NCBI GenBank assembly: GCA_023144115.1
Contig: JAGLGH010000064.1
Coordinates: 1 to 6,007, forward strand
DNA from: Nanobdellota archaeon
GTDB taxonomy: Archaea > Nanobdellota > Nanobdellia > Woesearchaeales > JAGLGH01
DNA length: 6,007 nucleotides
Reading direction: 5' to 3'
Every line of letters begins with the position of its first letter. Position 1 is the stretch's first letter. Positions 1 to 4,614 of the stretch are shown here, piece after piece. The notes beneath the pieces are model-generated. The model worked only from the letters and a program-made list of their open reading frames with translations. It was not told the origin of the DNA and ran no database searches. Position numbers and translations under genes: made by a program.

Positions 1-543
1 ATGCTGCCTGTGAAAGTGAGGAAAGAGATCATAAAACTAGTAGGTAATATACATGGAAAAACAGTTCTTGAATTTGGGTGTTCTGTCGGGACACTCACAA
101 TGCATCTTGCTGAAGAAGTAGGAAAGAAAGGAAGAATCTATGCAACAGATATCTGTGAACGAGATATTTCAATAACCAAAAAAAGGATGGAGAAAAGAGG
201 TCATAAGCATATCACATTACTACACGATCCTCAGCATCATAAAAGAGTACATCCTGATGTCCCTAATGTGCATGTCATCGTGTCTGTAGGCATGCTTGGT
301 TATGTCCAGGAGCCTGTCAAGGTGCTGACACAAATGAACAAACTGCTTAAGAAAGGCGCAAGGATATGTTTTGTTGATTATAATAAATTTTTTGATATAA
401 TTCCTAACATAGATTGGCTTTCTGATAATAAAGCAATCAAAGAACTATTTAACAAGTGCGGATTTGATGTAAAGATAGAGAGAAAGCAGGGATTTGCCTG
501 GAAGTATATTTATATTTATGGTAAAAAAATGAGAAATATCTGA
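1..543 (+). CDS. Small class I SAM-dependent methyltransferase (possibly 5'-truncated by window edge)
   Basis: This is a Rossmann-fold methyltransferase of the UbiE/COG2226-like type; its substrate cannot be told. Motif I (VLEFGCSVGTL, residues 22-32) is the glycine-rich SAM loop, and D50 in YATDI fits the acidic residue ending strand 2 that binds the ribose. Residues 90-102 (VHVIVSVGMLGYV) fit the motif IV region, and GARICFVDY (119-127) the later core strand. At 180 aa it is short for the family, and the window begins exactly on the ATG, so the true start and any ribosome site may lie outside. An insert at 68-91 holds seven histidines. Its TGA ends 3 bp before the stop of the converging flavodoxin-like gene. 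The fold is fairly sure; the function is open. Confidence 0.8.
   Translation: MLPVKVRKEIIKLVGNIHGKTVLEFGCSVGTLTMHLAEEVGKKGRIYATDICERDISITKKRMEKRGHKHITLLHDPQHHKRVHPDVPNVHVIVSVGMLGYVQEPVKVLTQMNKLLKKGARICFVDYNKFFDIIPNIDWLSDNKAIKELFNKCGFDVKIERKQGFAWKYIYIYGKKMRNI
523..529 (-). terminator. T-run terminator for the flavodoxin-like gene (inside the methyltransferase 3' end)
   Basis: Seven A on the plus strand read as T7 on the minus strand, 18-24 nt past the flavodoxin-like stop codon. No strong hairpin precedes it. Archaeal RNA polymerase commonly stops at T-runs without a stem, so this is a reasonable termination signal by inference. Confidence 0.4.
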
Positions 544-546
544 ATT

Positions 547-1020
547 TCAATAAAAATCAATTCCTTCCTCTTTGATCCTTTTTTTAATCTTTTCCTCATT
601 CTCGCTTGTCAGGAACCTGAACAATGTCTTCACTTCTGCCCCTCTTTTTTTCACAGCTTCTCTCAGAATTGTTTCAGCATTTCCAAAATCCTCTTTAGCA
701 GTGAGGAACAGCACAACGCTCTTGCCTTTAATATTAATCTTTCTGATCAAGTCCATAAGTGCAGGGCATGGCTTGCCTGCCCAGACCGGACCGCCAATAT
801 AAATTCTATGATAATCCTGCAGGTTCTTGTTAGGAATCATCACAACATCTCTTTCCAAAATTCCTTTAACCATATGCAGAGGTATCTTCAGCAGTCCCCA
901 GCCAGAAGTAGCAATCTTTATCTTCAGTGCATCCAACTCTATTGAAATAATATCCGCTATCTTATCATTCTTCCCAAACATTGAGAAGTACATGACTATG
1001 TTCTTTTTTTTCTTTGCCAT
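547..1020 (-). CDS. Flavodoxin-family protein
   Basis: A 157-aa single-domain flavodoxin-like protein, likely a cytoplasmic FMN-binding electron carrier or NAD(P)H:quinone reductase-type partner. Strand 1 plus loop IVMYFSMFGKNDKIA (8-22) lies where flavodoxins have their FMN-phosphate loop. IYIGGPVWAGKPCPA (73-87) is the characteristic strand-3 'G.P.W.G' isoalloxazine loop, and VVLFLTAKEDFGNAE (102-116) fits the strand-4 region. Length matches short-chain flavodoxins. The phosphate loop has K-N-D where a typical loop has T/S hydroxyls, so FMN binding is inferred. The ATG at 1018-1020 lies 28 bp past the Lrp-type gene's stop. No good Shine-Dalgarno is visible; a T/A-rich box near 1046-1055 could give a near-leaderless transcript, or the gene is co-transcribed with the regulator. 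Confidence 0.82.
   Translation of the reverse strand: MAKKKKNIVMYFSMFGKNDKIADIISIELDALKIKIATSGWGLLKIPLHMVKGILERDVVMIPNKNLQDYHRIYIGGPVWAGKPCPALMDLIRKINIKGKSVVLFLTAKEDFGNAETILREAVKKRGAEVKTLFRFLTSENEEKIKKRIKEEGIDFY
579..585 (+). terminator. T-run terminator for the methyltransferase (inside the flavodoxin-like 3' end)
   Basis: T7 lies 36-42 nt past the methyltransferase stop, followed by a second short T-run at 590-593. No clear stem. It mirrors the minus-strand T7 at 523-529, so each convergent gene carries the other's probable stop signal. Inference from archaeal termination rules. Confidence 0.4.
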
Positions 1021-1025
1021 GAGTT

Positions 1026-1050
1026 AAAAAGTTTCCCGCAGAAACATTTT
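1026..1050 (-). terminator. Imperfect hairpin between the Lrp-type and flavodoxin-like genes
   Basis: On the minus strand the arms GTTTC (1045-1041) and GAAAC (1035-1031) enclose a 5-nt loop. After one mismatch, AAAA/TTTT extends the stem, giving a short stem ending in T5. It overlaps the regulator's TAA and may terminate or attenuate read-through into the flavodoxin-like gene. The stem is short. Confidence 0.35.
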
Positions 1051-1648
1051 AAAAGCTATTCTTTCCTGATACCTTATTTCCAAATCTGTCAATCTCTACA
1101 AAAGGCAGGGGCTTGGCATTTATTCTTTCTTTGCCCATCTCATCGATAACTTTGCATATAAGCTGAGCAGGGGAATCTTTTATTAGTGAATGGTTAGAAA
1201 ATACATAAATCTTCTTGAGTTCAACATACTGATTATATGCAGAAGATGTCTGCATGATATGGAAGAACCTGTCCAACTCATCAAGATCCCTGAACCCGTA
1301 TAATCCTACATGTGTTGCAGAACCCTCTGGAATCCTATATATATTGACAATATGCGGGTTCTTGAGCACCAATTTCTCAATACCAAGTTCTCCTAATTCT
1401 TCCCAGCTCTTAAGCGTCAGCCTCATCACAGCAAGAGCGAATGTATTAACTCCAATCTTTCCATAATCTATATTTGTAGAATAACCTCTTATTATGCCGA
1501 TGGTTTCAAGCTTTCGCCTGATTTTTCCAACCGCCTGTGTTGTTATCCTTAATTTTTTTGATATATCTACATCAGAGATGCGTCCATCTTTTATCAGAAA
1601 TTTTAACGCCAGTTTTTCATTCTTTGTCAATTTTATTGGTTGTTGCAT
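1049..1648 (-). CDS. Lrp/AsnC-family transcriptional regulator
   Basis: A 199-aa feast/famine-type DNA-binding protein. Residues 8-57 form the AsnC-type winged helix: TKNEKLALKFLIKDGRIS, then DISKKLRITTQAVGKIRRKL with the recognition helix at about 36-47, then the IGIIRGYS wing. From about residue 67 to 150 a RAM-like ligand/oligomerisation domain is plausible (NTFALAVMRL, later ATHVGLYGFRDLDELDRFF). At 199 aa it exceeds the usual ~150 by a C-terminal extension of unknown role. An in-frame TTG at 1679-1681 would add 11 residues, but the ATG at 1648 has six G's at 1656-1661, 7 nt upstream, so it is preferred. A palindrome in its leader suggests autoregulation. It is divergent from the aspartokinase-like gene, a plausible target; the effector, perhaps an amino acid, is unknown. 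Confidence 0.85.
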   Translation of the reverse strand: MQQPIKLTKNEKLALKFLIKDGRISDVDISKKLRITTQAVGKIRRKLETIGIIRGYSTNIDYGKIGVNTFALAVMRLTLKSWEELGELGIEKLVLKNPHIVNIYRIPEGSATHVGLYGFRDLDELDRFFHIMQTSSAYNQYVELKKIYVFSNHSLIKDSPAQLICKVIDEMGKERINAKPLPFVEIDRFGNKVSGKNSF

Positions 1649-1664
1649 GAGTTTTCCCCCCAGA

Positions 1665-1685
1665 TTAGTTGAAATATTCAACTAA
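1665..1685. promoter_or_regulatory. 9+3+9 palindrome, probable autoregulatory operator
   Basis: Arms TTAGTTGAA (1665-1673) and TTCAACTAA (1677-1685) are perfect inverted repeats around a 3-nt ATA centre. It starts 17 bp upstream of the regulator's ATG, between the predicted transcription start (~1692) and the ribosome site. Lrp/AsnC proteins often bind such AT-rich palindromes, and a site here would block transcription or elongation. Binding is inferred. Confidence 0.6.
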
Positions 1686-1714
1686 GATTACATGTTTATA
1701 ATAACTATGGTCAC

Positions 1715-1722
1715 AATATAAA
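1715..1722 (-). promoter_or_regulatory. TATA box for the Lrp-type regulator
   Basis: The minus strand reads TTTATATT, predicting a start near 1692, about 44 nt before the ATG, just ahead of the palindrome. A second AT-rich candidate, TATTATAAAC (1703-1694), would place the start inside the palindrome. Neither has a convincing BRE. Confidence 0.45.
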
Positions 1723-1747
1723 CCCAAGAACCCCTGAGGGTTTATAT
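1716..1747. repeat. 10-bp perfect inverted repeat carrying divergent TATA boxes
   Basis: ATATAAACCC (1716-1725) and GGGTTTATAT (1738-1747) are exact inverse complements separated by 12 nt. Each arm carries a TATA-like element pointing outwards, one towards the regulator and one towards the kinase. It may be a symmetric divergent promoter, a factor-binding site, or both. Confidence 0.5.
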
Positions 1748-1748
1748 A
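1741..1748 (+). promoter_or_regulatory. Upstream TATA-like box, plus strand
   Basis: TTTATATA in the right arm of the 10-bp inverted repeat predicts a start near 1771. It lacks an A-rich BRE and no start codon follows closely, so it is at best a secondary promoter for the leader ORF and kinase, about 50 bp upstream of the better promoter. Confidence 0.3.
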
Positions 1749-1784
1749 TTTAACTGAATCTGGGCAAAACCAAACATTTTTGAC

Positions 1785-1800
1785 GGAAAACCTTTTATAT
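1785..1800 (+). promoter_or_regulatory. BRE/TATA promoter of the leader ORF and aspartokinase-like gene
   Basis: GGAAAACC (1785-1792) followed directly by TTTTATAT (1793-1800) is the most canonical archaeal promoter in the window. The TATA centre is about 26 bp from 1823, the A of an ATG opening a 36-codon ORF. Transcription should therefore start at or next to that codon, giving a leaderless first ORF. The start-site distance is established archaeal knowledge; use here is inferred. Confidence 0.65.
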
Positions 1801-1822
1801 TAGAAGTTAAATCCAACTGATT

Positions 1823-1933
1823 ATGGAAGATTCCACTGATTCAAGCATAATAGAAACTTCTTATTTTACTAGTTATAAGACAAAGAAATATACTAAAACA
1901 ACTAAGATGGCATATGCTGTCTCATTGTTTTAA
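1823..1933 (+). CDS. Putative Lys/Thr-rich leader peptide (36 aa)
   Basis: A short ORF between the best promoter and the aspartokinase-like gene. Its ATG falls where transcription should begin, so it would be translated from a leaderless transcript, as is common for first ORFs in archaea. It has 7 Thr, 5 Lys and 6 Ser in 36 residues; Thr is about 19% here against about 4% in the downstream kinase. Residues 19-28 (KTKKYTKTTK) are nine Lys/Thr out of ten. Its TAA (1931-1933) lies 36 nt before the kinase ATG. No domain, signal peptide or membrane segment is visible. Lys and Thr are end products of the aspartokinase pathway, so a regulatory leader is the best reading. A chance ORF in AT-rich DNA, or a tiny free-standing protein, are alternatives. 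Confidence 0.45.
   Translation: MEDSTDSSIIETSYFTSYKTKKYTKTTKMAYAVSLF
1899..1908 (+). repeat. Second copy of the operator half-site CAACTAAGAT
   Basis: This 10-mer is identical to 1679-1688, the right arm and edge of the regulator's palindrome, in the same orientation 220 bp away. It lies inside the leader ORF ahead of the kinase. It could be a weak second Lrp-type site, but only one half-site is present and chance is possible. Confidence 0.25.
1905..1931 (+). promoter_or_regulatory. Potential attenuator hairpin with T-rich tail in the leader
   Basis: As RNA, AGAUGGC (1905-1911) pairs with GCUGUCU (1916-1922) around a 4-nt AUAU loop: seven pairs including two G-U. It is followed by the T-rich stretch CATTGTTTT (1923-1931). 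It begins where the Lys/Thr codon run (1877-1906) ends, so a ribosome stalled there would melt it. The stem is modest; terminator function is inferred. Confidence 0.3.
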
Positions 1934-1955
1934 GTTCCTAATCTTAACAAATTCT

Positions 1956-1961
1956 GGAGGT
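1956..1961 (+). promoter_or_regulatory. Ribosome-binding site of the aspartokinase-like gene
   Basis: GGAGGT ends 8 nt before the ATG at 1970 and fixes that start. AGGUACU (1958-1964) can pair with AGUUCCU (1933-1939), which overlaps the leader stop codon, with one U-U mismatch. Leader translation could thus affect access to this site. Confidence 0.7.
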
Positions 1962-1969
1962 ACTAAAAA

Positions 1970-2788
1970 ATGAGACTAGAAAAAAACATAAGCGAAAGCT
2001 ACAATGAAGTCATCAAAATAGGAGGAAGTGTGTTAAAAACATATGAACACTATACTCAAATTGCTAAAAAGATAAAGGCTTATGTCAAAACCAATAGTTT
2101 TCAGACCCTCTATGTTGTAGTCTCTGCAAGAAAAGGAAGAACAGATCAATTAATTAATGACCTTTTAATATGCAGAGAAGAAAGAAAATATATTGATGAT
2201 ATTCTTAATAATGAAATTACCAGATCTGAATTCAAACAAGTATTTGATAATCCTTTTGTTGCATCTTATCTTCTCCAGGGAGAGATCAATTCAGCAAAAA
2301 GGCTGTCATCTAAACTAAAAGAGGTAGGCATTGATACAGCTCTATTGCTTCAGGGATCAGAATTTCCTATAGTCGCAAACAGCAGTTATCTTTATGCATC
2401 TATTGATAATATTAACTCAATGCAAAGATTCAATAATAACATGCCTAAAAACAAGGTCATTGTTATAAGTGGATTTGGCGCAGAGAACACTAATGGTGAA
2501 AAGGTTCTTCTTGGGAAGAATGCATCTGATCTTGTTGCAGCATTAATTGGATTCTTTGACAGGGCAGTCAGAAAAGTAATATATCTAAAAGACGTTGATG
2601 GGATATATTCTGCTTTTAGCACAGATAAGCAAAAAATAATTCCTGAGATAGGCAAGTATGATCTGCTAAAGAATGATTTCGGAGAGGTTCTTGACAAAAG
2701 AACACTCTATTACCAGAAATGTGATTATCTTGTACAGAATGAGAATAAAGAATTTGGAAGCAGCGGAACAATCATAAAGAATATTTAG
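1970..2788 (+). CDS. Aspartokinase-like amino-acid kinase lacking ACT domains
   Basis: A 272-aa protein of the amino-acid kinase fold, closest by motif to aspartate kinase, which phosphorylates aspartate as the first step to Lys, Thr, Met and Ile. Motifs in order: VIKIGGSVLK (14-23), the nucleotide-binding KxGGxx; VVSARKGRTDQLI (50-62), the aspartokinase 'VSA..G.TD.L' segment; LLQGE (101-105), matching 'SxGE'; SGFGAENTNGE (167-177); LLGKNASDLVAAL (180-192), equivalent to LGRGGSDxxAA; and YLKDVDGIYSA (205-215). It ends after the catalytic domain, whereas typical aspartokinases (about 400-450 aa) carry C-terminal ACT domains for Lys/Thr feedback. RGGSD is altered to KNASD, and the usual T of TDVDG is K207, so the substrate may differ. 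No other pathway gene is nearby. Control probably acts through the leader region and the divergent Lrp-type protein. Confidence 0.78.
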   Translation: MRLEKNISESYNEVIKIGGSVLKTYEHYTQIAKKIKAYVKTNSFQTLYVVVSARKGRTDQLINDLLICREERKYIDDILNNEITRSEFKQVFDNPFVASYLLQGEINSAKRLSSKLKEVGIDTALLLQGSEFPIVANSSYLYASIDNINSMQRFNNNMPKNKVIVISGFGAENTNGEKVLLGKNASDLVAALIGFFDRAVRKVIYLKDVDGIYSAFSTDKQKIIPEIGKYDLLKNDFGEVLDKRTLYYQKCDYLVQNENKEFGSSGTIIKNI

Positions 2789-2884
2789 TATAAAAAACTT
2801 TTGCAAAATTTAGATTATATCTAGAAGGGGCAGTTTCATAAACAAATAAAAAGAGAGATTTGCATTTAATCCTACAACCGAATC

Positions 2885-2894
2885 TTTTTATAAT
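2885..2894 (+). promoter_or_regulatory. TATA box of the Ig-protein/rhomboid operon
   Basis: TTTTTATAAT, preceded by CCGAATC, predicts a start near 2915, about 50 nt before the ATG at 2964. The rest of the 175-bp gap after the kinase holds only short palindromes (2799-2808 and 2811-2823) with no clear role. Confidence 0.5.
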
Positions 2895-2963
2895 CACTTA
2901 AGAGAATTATTGATACAAATAGAATGCAAAGTATTAAAAATTATTGAAATGTGGAGGGGATAT

Positions 2964-4148
2964 ATGATGCGTGAAATTATATGGACAACACTGAGACAAA
3001 TGATAATAGTGGTAGTATTTCTCTCTTTTTGCTCGATTGCAATTGCAGAAGAGGGTTCTATAGATATCATTCCTGACTCTATAAAAGCAGAGAATATCCT
3101 GATTGGTGGATACAGAGAAATTCTCGTCAATATCCATACAGATAGTAATGATGGCTTTTTTGTTACTTTCTTGCCAGATGGGCAGGCAAAAGAATGGATT
3201 ACCCTCAGCCCTAATCGCATGGAAATAAGCAAAACATCCCCTCTTGCATTAAAGATAATGATAAAACTGCCAAAGAATATTGCTGAGGGATTATATTCTA
3301 CAACCATAAATATGGAATTCACTAATATTATTCCCTCTATGTTAAGAAATCAGAGAACAGAAAGCATAGATATCATTATTGATGCTGTAAAAAAGACGAT
3401 ATCTGATATAGCAGTAGAGAATGTAGAAATATATGGGATAGAACAAGGCTCGTTAATTGATATTGCTATAAACCTGACAAACAAGGGAAATGTTGCAGAA
3501 GATATTGTAATTAACGCTTATATAGGCAGGAATGTATTCCCTTTTGTCATAAAGATAGATCCAATGCAGAATATTGAAAAGATACTGAATATAGATTCTT
3601 CTGGTATTGCTCCGGGCAAGCACAATATAGTTATTGAAGTAGTGCAGTCAGGAGACCTTATTTCAGCAAATAATTATCAGTTGCTTATTGAAGCAGGAGG
3701 TCAATCATACCCAGACTTTGAAATCCTCAAGATTGAAGCTCCAAAGATAGCATATGAAACAGACATGGTTCATCTTAATTCTTATGTGAAGAATACAGGA
3801 GATTCAGCAGCTTATGCCATATTAAAGACGCAGATTATCAAAGGCAGCAGTGTGATTGAAACTATTGAGAGCAAAAGATTATATGTTCCGCAGGGAAAGA
3901 GCAGAGAAATTCCATTAGATTTTGCGATATATGAAGAAGGCGAATATCTTATAGATAATGCAATATATTATGGAGATAATAAGACCTCAAGCACAGCTTT
4001 TGCATTACAAATCCTGCCTGAAAGCATGAAGATTCAACCTTTAGCTTTTACAATCTATCCGATTCTTTTTATTATGATAATAATACTTATTGTCGTAGCA
4101 ATAAGATATTCAGCAGGCAAAAGAGATTGGCAGAGAGGTTCTAAATAA
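2964..4148 (+). CDS. Secreted Ig-like (COG1470/NEW3- or CARDB-type) protein with C-terminal membrane anchor
   Basis: A 394-aa extracytoplasmic protein. Residues 1-28 form a signal peptide: a basic N-region, a hydrophobic core MIIVVVFLSFCSIAIA, and a likely cut after AIA at 28. Two or three beta-rich Ig-like modules follow: about 33-140 ending EGLYSTTINMEF; about 150-245 with the hallmark 'INLTNKGNVAEDI' and 'APGKHNIVIEV'; and about 250-350 with 'VKNTGDSAAYAIL'. Such N-x-G repeats typify NEW3/CARDB proteins of archaea. A single membrane helix (about 362-380) and the basic tail RYSAGKRDWQRGSK anchor it with the bulk outside. The start is the ATG at 2964 because GGAGG (2953-2957) lies 6 nt upstream; ATG 2967 is possible, and a TTG at 2910 has no support. 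Function is unknown: adhesion, envelope scaffold or assembly. First gene of the operon; overlaps the next by 1 bp. Confidence 0.75.
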   Translation: MMREIIWTTLRQMIIVVVFLSFCSIAIAEEGSIDIIPDSIKAENILIGGYREILVNIHTDSNDGFFVTFLPDGQAKEWITLSPNRMEISKTSPLALKIMIKLPKNIAEGLYSTTINMEFTNIIPSMLRNQRTESIDIIIDAVKKTISDIAVENVEIYGIEQGSLIDIAINLTNKGNVAEDIVINAYIGRNVFPFVIKIDPMQNIEKILNIDSSGIAPGKHNIVIEVVQSGDLISANNYQLLIEAGGQSYPDFEILKIEAPKIAYETDMVHLNSYVKNTGDSAAYAILKTQIIKGSSVIETIESKRLYVPQGKSREIPLDFAIYEEGEYLIDNAIYYGDNKTSSTAFALQILPESMKIQPLAFTIYPILFIMIIILIVVAIRYSAGKRDWQRGSK

Positions 4149-4465
4149 TGAAAAATAAGAAATCATCTTCCCTTGTTAATAAGCAGGGGAAAAATTCATC
4201 TAAAACACGTCCTACCCAATTATGTTGCACTCTGAGAATCAGCTTTTTATTGGGATTGCTTCTTACGCTGGCTGCAGGCATAGTGATGTTTATCTCTTTT
4301 AGCAGTTCTTATGCAAAAGATATGCCTAGGGCAGGCAGTGAGATGAAAAATGGAATTACTCCTCTGGGTTTTGATATAGCATTGCTTCTAGTAATTACGA
4401 TATCAGGAATAATCATTTTATTTTCATCTAAAGAAAAGAAAGCAAAAGAAAAAAGGGGGGTTTAG
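4148..4465 (+). CDS. Small two-helix membrane protein, unknown function
   Basis: A 105-aa protein, not recognised as any family. A basic, Ser/Lys-rich N-terminus with a C-C pair (26-27) precedes a first membrane helix (about 31-51). A short loop holds charged residues and prolines (56-72). A second helix (about 74-92) leads to a Lys-rich tail, KEKKAKEKR. Positive-inside logic puts both ends in the cytoplasm. The start overlaps the previous stop as TAATG, with GAGG (4135-4138) 9 nt upstream, indicating translational coupling. The next gene begins 2 bp after its stop. Position suggests an accessory membrane subunit for the Ig-like protein or the rhomboid. Confidence 0.7.
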   Translation: MKNKKSSSLVNKQGKNSSKTRPTQLCCTLRISFLLGLLLTLAAGIVMFISFSSSYAKDMPRAGSEMKNGITPLGFDIALLLVITISGIIILFSSKEKKAKEKRGV

Positions 4466-4467
4466 CT

Positions 4468-4614
4468 ATGGAAATAATCATATTAGGCATAATCTCAGCA
4501 TCAGTTATTGGAGCCGGAGTTTTATGGTATCTTCGCAGGCTTAAAACCAGGATAAAAAGATTTGTCCTTAGGGGTGAAAAGATAGAGAAATATTTCAAGG
4601 AGGAGATGTTATGA
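4468..4614 (+). CDS. 48-aa single-helix membrane protein
   Basis: A short gene fitting exactly between its neighbours. The ATG at 4468 is 2 bp past the previous stop and 7 nt after a run of six G's (4455-4460). The TGA at 4612-4614 overlaps the rhomboid start as ATGA. The protein has one N-terminal membrane helix (about 3-20, IIILGIISASVIGAGVLW), then a strongly basic, amphipathic tail (YLRRLKTRIKRFVLRGEKI, ending in Glu/Lys-rich residues), probably cytoplasmic. The coupling on both sides argues it is real. Family unknown; a small regulator or assembly partner for the adjacent membrane proteins is possible. Confidence 0.65.
   Translation: MEIIILGIISASVIGAGVLWYLRRLKTRIKRFVLRGEKIEKYFKEEML

Noticed and set aside
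1026..1041. Resemblance of AAAAAGTTTCCCG to AAAAAGTTTGCCG at 5196-5208
   Set aside because: One short match with a mismatch in A/T-rich terminator-like DNA; no sign of a dispersed repeat family.
1649..1681. N-terminal extension of the Lrp-type protein from a TTG
   Set aside because: It would start inside the palindrome with no ribosome site; the ATG at 1648 has a G-rich site 7 nt upstream.
1805..1818. AGTT-AAATCC-AACT as a second Lrp-type operator
   Set aside because: Only 4-bp arms and 3 bp shorter spacing than the clear palindrome at 1665-1685.
2392..2697. 101-codon open frame antisense to the kinase
   Set aside because: It covers the conserved LGKNASD and DVDGIY motifs of the kinase and shows no motif of its own.
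2799..2823. Short palindromes TTTTGCAAAA and TAGAT-TAT-ATCTA after the kinase gene
   Set aside because: Short AT-rich palindromes are expected by chance here; no T-run follows, so a terminator call is unsupported.
2910..2963. N-terminal extension of the Ig-like protein from a TTG
   Set aside because: It begins at or before the predicted transcription start and would put 18 residues before the signal peptide; GGAGG points to the ATG at 2964.
2894..3322. 142-codon open frame antisense to the Ig-like gene
   Set aside because: No family motif, and the opposite strand carries a coherent signal peptide and domain.
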